Positions 1-7,995 of a stretch of DNA of 26,457 bases are shown one piece after another. The stretch's first letter is position 1; the number at the start of each line of letters is the position of its first letter. A program made the translations under genes and the position numbers. The DNA is from Sterolibacterium sp052034445 (lineage in GTDB: Bacteria; Pseudomonadota; Gammaproteobacteria; Burkholderiales; Rhodocyclaceae), in NCBI GenBank assembly GCA_052034445.1, contig JBPOIN010000122.1, positions 1-26,457 on the forward strand, in the 5' to 3' direction. The notes under the pieces were generated by a model, which saw only the letters and a list, made by a program, of their open reading frames with translations, did no database searches and was not told the origin of the DNA.

Positions 1-106
1 GCAAAAGCCCGGAAGATTGCCAGAATTGGAATTCGCCGTTCAAATCGACACCACCCTTCATCGCTCGGAAATCCTCATCAGTCGTGGCTTTCAGAGAAAT
101 GATCAT
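1..106 (-). CDS. possible N-terminal start of a divergent gene (partial)
   Basis: On the minus strand an ATG at 106-104 opens a frame that stays open for 35 codons to the window edge and reads like a soluble, acidic protein (starts MIISLKATTDEDFRAMKGG, later GEFQFWQSSG). I do not recognise it. No convincing ribosome binding site precedes the ATG. The plus-strand frame 2-139 over the same bases is also open, so this could instead be the tail of a plus-strand gene. The stretch is too short to decide. Confidence 0.28.
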   Translation of the reverse strand, partial: MIISLKATTDEDFRAMKGGVDLNGEFQFWQSSGLL

Positions 107-149
107 TCATTTAACCGGACAGCAGTGAATCAACGGTAAATTTTTAAAC

Positions 150-980
150 TTGAACCTTTGCCGTTATCCAATCGTGTCTCTCATCGAAAAACTCTCCGAA
201 CACGAGCGCACCAGGGTTCTGCACGTCATGCGGGATGCCGAATCTGTCAATCGTCACTTGCAGCTGTTTCTCTGGCTGCAAGGCGAGTTTCAGCATTTCT
301 TGCCACATGACATTCTGATAGCTGCCGTTGGCGATTTTTCGGCGCAGAAACTGAGCTTCGACGTGGTGTCGGCATTACCCGGCGTCCGCACCGAGAATCT
401 GCTCGGCTGCCATACGAAAAGCCTGGTCTACCGGCTGTTCGCGCGCTGGAATGATCATCAGCGCCAAATGCTCACGGATGAAGGAACACTGGACCTGTTT
501 GACTGCAACCTGTGCAATTGCCAAACCGCCCAGACACTACAGAACATGCATTCGGTACTCATCCATGGCGCACGCGACGAGCGCAGCGGCGCTGACGCAC
601 TGTACATTTTCCTCAGCCATGAACCGGATACATTCAAGCAGCGTATGGAAATTCTCGCCCTGTTGCTGGCGCCGATCGACTTTGCCTGCCGCCGCGTTAC
701 TTCGCTGACAAAGTCGAAGACACAACTGACCGACGCAATACAAAACCAGTCTCTGCGCACGGATCGGAATGGAGAAATGCTCTCGGCGCGCGAAATGGAA
801 ATTCTCGAATGGGTCAGTCAGGGCAAAACCAATGGCGAGATCGGCACCATTTTGAACATCAGCGCCTTCACGGTGAAAAACCATCTGCAGCGCGTATTTC
901 GCAAGATCAATGTGACAAACCGCGCCCAAGCAACCTCGGCGCTTGAACAGATCAAGCGTTATCAAAGCCTTTCGCAGTAA
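150..980 (+). CDS. epsA: LuxR-type transcriptional regulator, EpsA-like
   Basis: DNA-binding regulator of the LuxR/GerE superfamily, 276 aa. The C-terminal residues 211-262 form the helix-turn-helix (LSAREMEILEWVSQGKTNGE, then a TVKNHLQRVF recognition helix). The N-terminal 200 residues resemble the EpsA regulators found beside exopolysaccharide and exosortase loci in betaproteobacteria (conserved stretch LFLWLQGEFQHFLPHDILI at 39-57); this is a sensor-like region without a receiver domain. The start is uncertain: TTG at 150 lacks a ribosome binding site, and the nearest in-frame stop upstream is at 126-128. An internal ATG lies at 228 but would cut into the conserved part. The gene ends 5 bases before the sugar transferase gene, so the two are very likely cotranscribed. 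It probably controls exopolysaccharide synthesis, by family precedent. Confidence 0.85.
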   Translation: MNLCRYPIVSLIEKLSEHERTRVLHVMRDAESVNRHLQLFLWLQGEFQHFLPHDILIAAVGDFSAQKLSFDVVSALPGVRTENLLGCHTKSLVYRLFARWNDHQRQMLTDEGTLDLFDCNLCNCQTAQTLQNMHSVLIHGARDERSGADALYIFLSHEPDTFKQRMEILALLLAPIDFACRRVTSLTKSKTQLTDAIQNQSLRTDRNGEMLSAREMEILEWVSQGKTNGEIGTILNISAFTVKNHLQRVFRKINVTNRAQATSALEQIKRYQSLSQ

Positions 981-985
981 CGTCC

Positions 986-2416
986 ATGCCGCTCGCCACC
1001 AATCCCGCCACACGCAAAGATGCCTTCCTGAATCGGCGCATTCTGGGAGCGCCAGCGCTCGACCATCCGGTCGAATTCATTGAAACCCTGGTCGATCCGC
1101 TGGCGCTGATCGCCAGTCTCTGGCTGCTGGCTTTTGTCATTGAGGGCGACATCACGATGCCCTACGTGATCCTGTCGATTTTTGTGTTTTCGATGACTTA
1201 TCCATCGCCATCGTATTTGAACGGCCCGAAGCGCCGCATCCCGATCGGCGCGATCCTGGGCTGGGTCGAAGTCGGCGGCCTGTTGTATTTCATGGGTTAC
1301 GCCAGCCACCTGCTGCGGATTTACGATCCACGGGTTGCCTTGCACTGGCTCTGGCTGGCGCCCTTGTGCGTGATGTTGCTGCATCTGCTGGTACACGTGG
1401 CGGCACCGCGCCTGCTGACACTGTTCGGTCCGCCGCGCAAGGCCGTCATCGTCGGCATGAGCGACCAGGGCCTCGCCCTCGGCCAGGAAATCCGCCACAA
1501 CCGCGTGTCGGGGACAAACCTCGTGGGGTATTTCGACGATCGCCCGGCCGAACGCTTGGGGCCGCTGGCCAACACGGTATTTCCGCTACAGGGCAAGTTC
1601 CTCGAACTGCCCGACTATGCGCGAAAAACCGGCCTGCACACGATTTACATCGCCCTGCCGATCACGGGACAACCGCGCCTGCAGACCCTACTCGACGAAC
1701 TGCGCGACACCACGGCTTCGATCTATTTCGTACCCGACGTATTCACCACCGACCTGATCCAGGGACGCATGAGCAATCTCGGCGACATTCCGCTGGTGGC
1801 CGTCTGCGAATCGCCGTTCACGGGCGCCCATGGCACGATCAAGCGTCTGAGCGACATCGTGCTGTCGCTGCTGATCCTGGTGCTGATCTCGCCGCTGCTG
1901 CTGCTCATCGCCTTCGCCGTAAAACTGACGTCGCCCGGCCCGATCCTGTTCCGCCAGCGCCGCTATGGTCTCGATGGCGAGGAGATCACGGTGTATAAAT
2001 TCCGCTCGATGACCGTCTGCGAAGATGGCGCCGAGATCCGCCAGGCGCAGCGCAACGATCAACGCGTCACGCCGCTCGGCGCCATCCTGCGCCGCACCTC
2101 GCTCGACGAACTGCCGCAGTTCATCAATGTGCTGCAGGGCCGCATGAGCATCGTCGGCCCGCGTCCGCACGCCGTGGCCCACAACGAGATGTACCGCAAG
2201 CTCATCAAGGGTTACATGATCCGCCACAAGGTCAAACCCGGCATCACGGGCTGGGCGCAGGTGAATGGCCTGCGCGGCGAGACCGACACGCTCGAAAAAA
2301 TGAAGGCGCGTGTCGATCACGACCTCGACTATCTGCGCAACTGGTCATTGCATCTGGATATTTACATCATCCTGAAGACCATTCTGGTGGTATTCAGGCA
2401 GCCGCACGCGTATTGA
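986..2416 (+). CDS. epsB: polyprenyl-phosphate sugar phosphotransferase, EpsB/WcaJ-like
   Basis: Membrane enzyme that starts exopolysaccharide repeat-unit synthesis by moving a sugar-1-phosphate (usually glucose) from UDP-sugar to undecaprenyl phosphate. The 476 aa show hydrophobic segments at about 38-72, 88-110 and 119-146, a nucleotide-fold middle domain from about 150 to 275, then the catalytic bacterial sugar transferase domain: KRLSD at 286, a membrane helix to about 311, YKFRSM at 337-342, LDELPQF at 373-379 and GPRPH at 391-395. Length and order match the full-size WcaJ/EpsB class rather than the short PglC class. It follows the EpsA-like regulator by 5 bases. No glycosyltransferase, flippase or polymerase follows: the next gene, argA, converges on it, so the rest of the polysaccharide pathway lies elsewhere. 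The actual sugar cannot be read from the sequence. Confidence 0.9.
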   Translation: MPLATNPATRKDAFLNRRILGAPALDHPVEFIETLVDPLALIASLWLLAFVIEGDITMPYVILSIFVFSMTYPSPSYLNGPKRRIPIGAILGWVEVGGLLYFMGYASHLLRIYDPRVALHWLWLAPLCVMLLHLLVHVAAPRLLTLFGPPRKAVIVGMSDQGLALGQEIRHNRVSGTNLVGYFDDRPAERLGPLANTVFPLQGKFLELPDYARKTGLHTIYIALPITGQPRLQTLLDELRDTTASIYFVPDVFTTDLIQGRMSNLGDIPLVAVCESPFTGAHGTIKRLSDIVLSLLILVLISPLLLLIAFAVKLTSPGPILFRQRRYGLDGEEITVYKFRSMTVCEDGAEIRQAQRNDQRVTPLGAILRRTSLDELPQFINVLQGRMSIVGPRPHAVAHNEMYRKLIKGYMIRHKVKPGITGWAQVNGLRGETDTLEKMKARVDHDLDYLRNWSLHLDIYIILKTILVVFRQPHAY

Positions 2417-2424
2417 TGTGTGGA

Positions 2425-2440
2425 CGGCCGCGCGCGGCCG
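2425..2440. terminator. GC-only palindrome between convergent epsB and argA
   Basis: A perfect 16-base palindrome, CGGCCGCGCGCGGCCG, lies in the 31-base gap between the convergent stop codons. It could fold as a hairpin on either transcript, but it lacks a T tract, so a terminator role is only suggested by position. Confidence 0.35.
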
Positions 2441-2447
2441 GCGCACG

Positions 2448-3851
2448 TCACAGCTCCTTGACGAGCACTTTCGAGCGGCGCTGAAAATTGTAAAGCTCGC
2501 GTTTGGCCTCGGGCAGCGCCGCGACATCGGTTTCGCGGAAGCCGCGCTCGATGAACCAGTGCGCCGTGCGCGTGGTTAACACAAACAGGCGCTTGAGCTT
2601 GAGCTTTTTGGCGCGTGCTTCGAGGTGCTTGCGCAACTGATCGCCATAGCCACCGCGCCGATACTCGGGCATCACGGCCAGACAGGCAAGTTCCCCCGCC
2701 CGCTCCTTGTTCTTGCCGGTCGTAAACGGATACAGCGCCACACAGCCGACAATCACACCGTCGTGATCCAGGATGGAAAAGCGGCCGATTTCCATTTCCA
2801 GGCGTTCACGGCCGCGCTTGACGAGTGTGCCGTCGGCTTCAAGCGGCGCAATCAGCGCCAGGATGGCGCCGACGTCGTCGACGCTGGCTTCGCGCAGGCT
2901 CACGAGCGTGGCATTCGTCATGACCGTGCCGACGCCGTTGCGCGTGAAGAACTCCATGAGCATGGCGCCATCGGTCTGCCGATCGAGGAAATGCACGCGG
3001 CCAACGCCCGCGCGGCAGGCGCGAATCGCGCCGGGCAGCACGCGCATGAGTTCGGGCGCCTGCTTGACGGGCCGCACCAGCAGGACTTCGGCGGCGTCGG
3101 CCGTCAGCGCTTCGAGCAACTGGCCTTTCTTGTCGACCACGCCCGGCGCGCCGCACAGATAAATGAGCTTTTCGGCCTGCAGCGCGACGGCCACGGCCTG
3201 CGCGACTTCTTCCCAGGCCAGATTGAAGATTTCGCCAGTCGGCGAGACACCCAGCGGTGTAATCAGCACGACATTCTGCTGATCGAGATCGGCCTTGATT
3301 TCCTCGGCGATGATCTTGCGCACGGCGCCCGTGTATTGATAGTCGACGCCATCGAGTACGCCGACGGGCTTGGCAGTGATGAAATTGCCGCCCGTGACGC
3401 GCATCCAGGCGCCGGCCATCGGTGTGTTGGGCAGGCCTTGCGAAAGCAGCGCCTCGATCTCGATGCGCGCCACGCCCATGGCGCTCTTGACGCATTCGAG
3501 CGCGCCGCCGTCGGTGATGCGCAAACCCTGGTGAAAACGCGGCGTCAGGCCGCGGCGTTGCATTTCAGCGTCGATCTGCGGCCGTGCGCCATGCACGAGC
3601 ACCAGGCGGATGCCGAGACTCGCCAGCAGATTGAAGTCCTGCGCCAGCGCCTGGGCCTGATCGCTGGCCAGAATTTCGCCGCCAAAGGCGATCACGAAGG
3701 TGCGGCCGCGAAACGCGTGAATATACGGCGCCGCCTGACGCACCCAGGCCACCAGCGCGGCACTGACCGGGTCTGCCGCTGCCGGCAGCGCGGGGACTGC
3801 TGCAGTCTGCGGGGTGTTTTCGTTGTTTTCTGCCTGTGCCGCCATCGCCAT
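2448..3851 (-). CDS. argA: N-acetylglutamate synthase (amino-acid N-acetyltransferase)
   Basis: First enzyme of arginine synthesis; acetylates glutamate with acetyl-CoA in the cytoplasm. The 467 aa fit the bifunctional-looking ArgA family: an amino-acid-kinase fold domain at about 35-300 (LVLVHGARPQID, VVLITPLGVSPTGE), which usually binds arginine for feedback inhibition, then a GNAT acetyltransferase domain at about 310-460 with the acetyl-CoA loop PEYRRGGYGDQL and a terminal ERGF element. It is slightly longer than the E. coli enzyme because of a low-complexity Ala-rich N-terminus. ATG at 3851 has AGGAAGG three bases upstream; the second ATG at 3845 has a more usual spacing of nine and is equally possible. 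It follows pap by 46 bases in the same direction and is probably the last gene of rsmE-pap-argA. Confidence 0.93.
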   Translation of the reverse strand: MAMAAQAENNENTPQTAAVPALPAAADPVSAALVAWVRQAAPYIHAFRGRTFVIAFGGEILASDQAQALAQDFNLLASLGIRLVLVHGARPQIDAEMQRRGLTPRFHQGLRITDGGALECVKSAMGVARIEIEALLSQGLPNTPMAGAWMRVTGGNFITAKPVGVLDGVDYQYTGAVRKIIAEEIKADLDQQNVVLITPLGVSPTGEIFNLAWEEVAQAVAVALQAEKLIYLCGAPGVVDKKGQLLEALTADAAEVLLVRPVKQAPELMRVLPGAIRACRAGVGRVHFLDRQTDGAMLMEFFTRNGVGTVMTNATLVSLREASVDDVGAILALIAPLEADGTLVKRGRERLEMEIGRFSILDHDGVIVGCVALYPFTTGKNKERAGELACLAVMPEYRRGGYGDQLRKHLEARAKKLKLKRLFVLTTRTAHWFIERGFRETDVAALPEAKRELYNFQRRSKVLVKEL

Positions 3852-3897
3852 TCACCTTCCTGATTTTGCCGCTTGGTTTCCGTTCAAGTTGCCGGGA

Positions 3898-5394
3898 TCA
3901 ATCGGCGCGCTGTTTGCTCGTGATCGCCGCTTCGAGACGCTCGCAGACCGTGCGCAGGATTTTCGCCCGGGCAAAGTTCTTGTCGTTGGCCTCGACAATG
4001 GTCCACGGCGCATTGCCGGTGCTCGTGCGATCCACCATGTCGCAGACCGCTGCATGATAGGCATCCCATTTCTCGCGATTGCGCCAGTCTTCGTCGGTGA
4101 TCTTGAAGCGCTTGAACTCGATTTTCTCGCGCTCCTTGAAACGCTTGAGCTGTTCTTCGCGGCTCACCTGGAGCCAGAACTTGATGACGATCGCGCCTGC
4201 ATCGGCCAGCTCGTGTTCGAAATCATTGATCTCGGCATACGCACGCAGCCAGTCTGCCTCGGAACAGAAACCTTCGACGCGCTCGACCAGCACGCGGCCG
4301 TACCAGGAGCGATCGAAGATCGTCACGCGGCCGACGCGCGGGATATGGCGCCAGAAACGCCACATATACGGCTGGGCGCGCTCTTCCTCGGTCGGCGCGG
4401 CGATCGGCACAATCTGGTATTCGCGCGCATCGAGGGCCGCGGTGATACGCCGGATGCTGCCGCCCTTGCCGGCGGCATCCGAGCCCTCGAAGACACAGAT
4501 CAACGAGCGCTTCTTGAATCGCGGATCGCGCACGAGTTCGGACAGCTTGCCCTGCCAGTGCGCGAGCTGGTCTTCATAGGCTTTCTTGGCGAGTTTCTGC
4601 GTCAGGTCGAGTTCGGAGAGCAGATCGCGTCCGTCGATGTTGGCGAGGATCGGCGGCGCGACCGGCGTGACCTGCCGCTCGCCGCCGGCCAGGCGCTGCT
4701 TGAGGGTTTCGAGCAGGATCTTGCCAACCGTCAATGAGCGATAGCGGTCGTCGGTGCCTTCGATGATGATCCACGGCGCCCATGGCGTATTCGTCAGGCG
4801 CAGCACATGGCCCGCGACATCCTGCAATTTGTCGTAGGTTTTGAGGCGGTCCCAGTTCCACTTGGTCACGCGCCAGGCCGTGTGGGGATTCTTTTCGAGC
4901 GCCTTGAGACGCTTCTTCTGCCCGTCCTTGGTCAGATGAAACCAGAACTTGAGGACCAGCGCGCCTTCATTCACCAGCATGGCCTCGAAACGATTGATCT
5001 GGTCGATGCGTTGGTCGAGCGCAGCCTTGCTCATCTGCCCTTCAAGGCGATCGTGGATGGGCGCCGAATACCAGGAGCCGGCAAAAATGCCGACCCGGCC
5101 TTTCGGCGGCAGCGCGCGCCAGTAGCGCCACATGAACGGCCGCTCGCGCTCTTCGTCAGTCAGCGCGGAAAACGCCAGCGTCGAGATAAAGCGCGGGTCC
5201 ATCCATTCATACAGCACGTTGATGGTCTCGCCCTTGCCGGCGCCATCCTGGCCGCTGACCAGCACGATGACGGGGATCTTGCCATGCTCCTTGAGCTCGT
5301 ATTGCGCATCGAGCAGGGCCGCACGCAGCTCGGGCACGGCCTTGCGATAAGTATCCTTGTCGATCTGATGACCGATTTCAGCCGATTCGAACAT
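3898..5394 (-). CDS. pap: polyphosphate:AMP phosphotransferase (PPK2 class II, two-domain)
   Basis: Cytoplasmic kinase that phosphorylates AMP to ADP with polyphosphate as donor. The 498 aa carry two tandem PPK2 domains, as in the Pap family of Acinetobacter. The first has a P-loop GQDGAGKGET at 48-57 and a GSWYSAP lid motif near 107. The second has GSDAAGKGGS at 304-313 and the full FDRSWYGRVLVERVEGF lid motif. In this family the C-terminal domain is catalytic and the N-terminal one is degenerate; the weaker lid motif of the first domain agrees. GGGAG lies upstream of the ATG with a slightly long spacing. The gene begins 21 bases after rsmE and precedes argA, all in one direction. It implies polyphosphate storage in the organism. 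Confidence 0.93.
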   Translation of the reverse strand: MFESAEIGHQIDKDTYRKAVPELRAALLDAQYELKEHGKIPVIVLVSGQDGAGKGETINVLYEWMDPRFISTLAFSALTDEERERPFMWRYWRALPPKGRVGIFAGSWYSAPIHDRLEGQMSKAALDQRIDQINRFEAMLVNEGALVLKFWFHLTKDGQKKRLKALEKNPHTAWRVTKWNWDRLKTYDKLQDVAGHVLRLTNTPWAPWIIIEGTDDRYRSLTVGKILLETLKQRLAGGERQVTPVAPPILANIDGRDLLSELDLTQKLAKKAYEDQLAHWQGKLSELVRDPRFKKRSLICVFEGSDAAGKGGSIRRITAALDAREYQIVPIAAPTEEERAQPYMWRFWRHIPRVGRVTIFDRSWYGRVLVERVEGFCSEADWLRAYAEINDFEHELADAGAIVIKFWLQVSREEQLKRFKEREKIEFKRFKITDEDWRNREKWDAYHAAVCDMVDRTSTGNAPWTIVEANDKNFARAKILRTVCERLEAAITSKQRAD

Positions 5395-5415
5395 GATTGC
5401 TCTCCCGTAAATGAC

Positions 5416-6153
5416 CTAGAAATCGCCCCACAACGTCATGAGCGCCGCAACTGCCGCCAGACCAGCCGTCTCGGTGCGCAGCACGCGCGGGCCAAGCGTC
5501 GCAGCCTGAAAACCCAGCGAACGCGCGAGATCCTCCTCCTCGACATCGAGTCCGCCTTCCGGCCCGATGAGCAGGGACACCGGCCCCTGCGGGCGCGAAA
5601 ACCCGGCGAGCCGCCGGCCATCGCGCGGCGACAGCAACAGGCGCAGCCCGGCGCCCGCCGGCGGTTGCGCCAGATAATGCGGCAAATCCAGAATCGGCTC
5701 CACCTGTAGCAAACGGTTGCGCCCGCATTGTTCGCTCGACGCGGCGACCACCTGACGCCAGTGCGCCACGCGCTTGTCGGCGCGCGCCCCAGCCAGGCGC
5801 ACCACGCTGCGCTTGCTCTGCACGGGCTGCAGTCTGGTAACGCCCAGTTCGACGGCCTTCTGCACCACCCAGTCCATCTTGTCGCCGCCCGGCAGGGATT
5901 GCACCAAGGTCAGGTCCAGCGGCGCTTCGCGCTCAATCGCTTGCCGTGCGCCAAGCAGCACGCGCACTTTGCGCCCGGCATCGACGATCCGCGCCGGGTA
6001 TTCACCGCCGCTGCCATCGAACAGCACCAGATCATCGCCGCTGCGCAGACGCAACACGCGCAAGGCATGGTGCGCGAGCGCCTCCGGCAGGTCGAATTCC
6101 TCGCCGGCCTGCAGTGCGACCTCTTCAACAGGGCAATAAAAGCGCGCTATCAT
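5416..6153 (-). CDS. rsmE: 16S rRNA (uracil1498-N3)-methyltransferase
   Basis: Methylates N3 of U1498 in 16S rRNA with S-adenosylmethionine. The 245 aa begin MIARFYCPV, the usual RsmE start, and contain an N-terminal PUA-like part (HHALRVLRLRSGDDLVLFDG) and a SPOUT knot with the cofactor motif LLIGPEGGLDVEEEDLARS and the C-terminal LGPRVLRTETAGLAAVAAL. A much longer open frame extends upstream to 6801, but that part is antisense to the thioredoxin-like gene and is rejected. The ATG at 6153 has no ribosome binding site. A perfect TATAAT sits six bases before it, suggesting a leaderless transcript. It leads the probable operon rsmE-pap-argA. Confidence 0.94.
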   Translation of the reverse strand: MIARFYCPVEEVALQAGEEFDLPEALAHHALRVLRLRSGDDLVLFDGSGGEYPARIVDAGRKVRVLLGARQAIEREAPLDLTLVQSLPGGDKMDWVVQKAVELGVTRLQPVQSKRSVVRLAGARADKRVAHWRQVVAASSEQCGRNRLLQVEPILDLPHYLAQPPAGAGLRLLLSPRDGRRLAGFSRPQGPVSLLIGPEGGLDVEEEDLARSLGFQAATLGPRVLRTETAGLAAVAALMTLWGDF

Positions 6154-6159
6154 CGGGGC

Positions 6160-6165
6160 ATTATA
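6160..6165 (-). promoter_or_regulatory. candidate -10 box for rsmE
   Basis: Minus-strand TATAAT with six bases between it and the rsmE ATG, so transcription would begin at or next to the start codon. No good -35 hexamer is seen 16-18 bases upstream. The call rests on the perfect -10 box and on the lack of a ribosome binding site. Confidence 0.35.
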
Positions 6166-6189
6166 TGCTTCAACAGTCAAGGAACGCCC

Positions 6190-6777
6190 ATGGTCAAACT
6201 CACCACGCCGGTCTGCGAATTCGGCGCCCCCGCCCTCCCGTTCAACCTGCCCGGCACGGACTGGCAACGCCATACGCTGGAGACCGCGCGCGGTCCGAAC
6301 GGCCTGCTGGTCATGTTCATCTGCAATCACTGTCCCTATGTGCGCGCCATCATGCCGCGTCTGATCGAGGACACGCGCAAGCTCAAGGAGCTGGGCATCG
6401 GCTGCATCGCCATCATGTCCAACGATTCGACCAGATACCCTGACGACAACTGGTACAGGATGCAGTGCATCGCTGCCGAACTCGAATTTCCCTTTCCCTA
6501 CACGCTGGACAGCACGCAAGAGGTTGCCAAGGCATACGGCGCTGTCTGCACGCCGGATTTCTTCGGTTACAACAGCAAGCTCGAATTGCAATATCGCGGC
6601 CGCTTCGACGCCTCGGGCAAGGAGCGCAATGCCGCACCTGCCGACATGCCCAGCGATCTGTTGCTGGCCATGCAGCAGATCGCCGAAACCGGCGCGGGAC
6701 CGGCCGAACAGCACCCGAGCATCGGCTGCTCGATCAAGTGGCGCGGAGTGGAAGAGCCGGAAGAAGAATCGGCCTGA
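6190..6777 (+). CDS. thioredoxin-family (AhpC/TSA-like) protein
   Basis: A 195-aa soluble thioredoxin-fold protein. It has the family's characteristic ICNHCPYVRA with a CxxC pair at C45 and C48, and later KAYGAVCTPDFFGYN, the cis-proline region. It belongs to the thioredoxin/redoxin proteins often annotated as thiol-disulfide isomerase or peroxiredoxin-like. No signal peptide is visible, so it is probably cytoplasmic. ATG at 6190 follows AAGGAACGCCC; the frame is open far upstream, but that part overlaps rsmE in antisense and has no family similarity. It is divergent from rsmE by 36 bases and convergent with the peroxiredoxin gene across a shared terminator. Its redox partner is unknown. Confidence 0.85.
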   Translation: MVKLTTPVCEFGAPALPFNLPGTDWQRHTLETARGPNGLLVMFICNHCPYVRAIMPRLIEDTRKLKELGIGCIAIMSNDSTRYPDDNWYRMQCIAAELEFPFPYTLDSTQEVAKAYGAVCTPDFFGYNSKLELQYRGRFDASGKERNAAPADMPSDLLLAMQQIAETGAGPAEQHPSIGCSIKWRGVEEPEEESA

Positions 6778-6822
6778 GGTCTCCGCAATTTGACGGCGCA
6801 CAGGCCGTGCCTCGAAAATTGA

Positions 6823-6850
6823 AAAAGCCGTTCAGTTGAACGGCTTTTTC
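6823..6850. terminator. bidirectional rho-independent terminator
   Basis: Perfect 13-base inverted repeat AAAAAGCCGTTCA / TGAACGGCTTTTT with a two-base loop. The T run on one side and A run on the other give a terminator on both strands. It lies 45 bases past the thioredoxin-like gene and 80 bases past the converging peroxiredoxin gene, so it serves both. Confidence 0.93.
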
Positions 6851-6930
6851 ATGGCGCGGAAGCGGGTCGAAGAAAAAACAGGGGCAGTGTCAGAAACGTG
6901 GCCCCTGCACTTCGTTCGCCGTCAGCGGAT

Positions 6931-7530
6931 TTACAGACTCTTGGCGTGGCTGGCCAGATATTGGGCAACGCCATCGGGCGAGGCCTTCATGCCGGCGCTG
7001 CCCTTCTTCCAGCCAGCCGGACAAACTTCGCCGTTCTCTTCGTTGAATTGCAGCGCGTCAACCATGCGCAGCATTTCGTCAATGTCGCGACCCAGCGGCA
7101 GATCATTGACGACCTGATGACGCACCACGCCAGCCTTGTCGATCAGGAAGGAGCCACGGAAAGCCACACCGCCAGCAGATTCGACATCGTAAGCCTTGCA
7201 GATTTCATGCTTGATGTCGGCAACCAGCGTGTACTTGACCTGGCCAATGCCGCCCTTGTCGACCGGGGTGTTCTTCCAGGCCAGATGGGTGAATTGCGAG
7301 TCGATCGAGATGCCGATGACCTCAACATTGCGCTTCTGGAACTCGGGCAGACGATGATCGAAAGCGATCAGCTCGGACGGGCAGACGAAGGTGAAGTCGA
7401 GCGGATAAAAAAACACCACTGCATACTTGCCCTTGGTGATTTCGGACAAGGTGACGGGCTTGATTTCATTGTTGCCGAGAACGGCGGTAGCGGTGAAATC
7501 GGGAGCGGATTTTCCGACGAGAACGGCCAT
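6931..7530 (-). CDS. ahpC: 2-Cys peroxiredoxin (AhpC/Prx1 type)
   Basis: Thiol peroxidase that reduces hydrogen peroxide and organic peroxides. The 199 aa contain the peroxidatic site FYPLDFTFVCPSE with C50, a GGIG loop (KGGIGQVKY), and the resolving cysteine C170 in EVCPAGWKKG, so it is a typical 2-Cys enzyme. ATG at 7530 is preceded by GGAGAT at good spacing. No ahpF or trxB-like reductase lies next to it; the thioredoxin-like protein encoded opposite is a possible but unproven partner. A candidate OxyR-type palindrome and a -10 box precede the gene, suggesting peroxide induction. Confidence 0.94.
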   Translation of the reverse strand: MAVLVGKSAPDFTATAVLGNNEIKPVTLSEITKGKYAVVFFYPLDFTFVCPSELIAFDHRLPEFQKRNVEVIGISIDSQFTHLAWKNTPVDKGGIGQVKYTLVADIKHEICKAYDVESAGGVAFRGSFLIDKAGVVRHQVVNDLPLGRDIDEMLRMVDALQFNEENGEVCPAGWKKGSAGMKASPDGVAQYLASHAKSL

Positions 7531-7590
7531 GATGATCTCCTTGATTGAGTAAGCTGGATGGATAATTCTTTTGTAGCGCCTGATGCAGGA

Positions 7591-7596
7591 ATTCTA
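7591..7596 (-). promoter_or_regulatory. candidate -10 box of ahpC
   Basis: Minus-strand TAGAAT, about 60 bases before the ahpC start. The -35 position 17 bases upstream is poor, which fits an activator-dependent promoter placed just downstream of the palindrome at 7630-7666. Confidence 0.35.
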
Positions 7597-7629
7597 CAGT
7601 AAGAAAATCCAATCGCAGCACCATTACCG

Positions 7630-7666
7630 ATTGAATCTTGCTATTACACTGATAGCCTCAGGCAAT
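7630..7666. promoter_or_regulatory. OxyR-like operator upstream of ahpC
   Basis: Four tetranucleotides spaced exactly seven bases apart: ATTG-N7-CTAT-N7-ATAG-N7-CAAT. This is a dyad-symmetric match to the OxyR pattern ATAG-N7-CTAT-N7-ATAG-N7-CTAT in 14 of 16 defined positions. It lies about 100 bases upstream of the peroxiredoxin start, where an OxyR activator would sit. No oxyR gene is in the window. Confidence 0.5.
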
Positions 7667-7683
7667 CGCGCATTATTCGCAAC

Positions 7684-7995
7684 TCAGAGCGTCGGCCACT
7701 GCTCGAAGGCAACAAGTTGCGGCAACTCATGCGGCCCGGAAAGCTCCACCTGAATATGCTCGACCTCTGCACCTGGCGGCCCGCTGCGCGCCCAGAGCAG
7801 CAAAGCCGCAACAGCCGCCGCCGATCCGGCTATCAACGCCTCGACGCAACCATCCTGACGATTGCGCACCCAGCCGCGCAAACCGAGCCGGATCGCCTGC
7901 TGCGTCATGCCCCAACGATAGCCGACTCCCTGCACCCTGCCGCGAATGATGAGATGCCTTCCTTCCGGGGAGACTGGTGTTTCTGTCGCTGTCAT
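7684..7995 (-). CDS. acyP: acylphosphatase
   Basis: Small enzyme (103 aa) that hydrolyses acyl phosphates such as acetyl- or carbamoyl-phosphate. The signature GRVQGVGYRWG at 19-29 contains the phosphate-binding arginine R27, and GWVRNRQDG holds the catalytic asparagine N45. ATG at 7995 overlaps the stop of the preceding hyfI-like gene by four bases (ATGA), so translation is coupled and the gene belongs to the membrane-complex operon. Acylphosphatase domains occur at the N-terminus of the hydrogenase maturation protein HypF, but no HypF remainder is present here. Whether it serves the complex or is a passenger is unknown. Confidence 0.9.
   Translation of the reverse strand: MTATETPVSPEGRHLIIRGRVQGVGYRWGMTQQAIRLGLRGWVRNRQDGCVEALIAGSAAAVAALLLWARSGPPGAEVEHIQVELSGPHELPQLVAFEQWPTL

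Noticed and set aside
2625..3863. 412-codon plus-strand frame opposite argA
   Set aside because: His/Ala/Arg-rich antisense product typical of a GC-rich shadow; argA on the other strand is certain.
5728..6189. N-terminal extension of the thioredoxin-like protein
   Set aside because: This part is antisense to rsmE; the ribosome binding site and the family start both lie at 6190.
6154..6801. N-terminal extension of RsmE
   Set aside because: Antisense to the thioredoxin-like gene; RsmE proteins begin with the MIARFY-type sequence at 6153.
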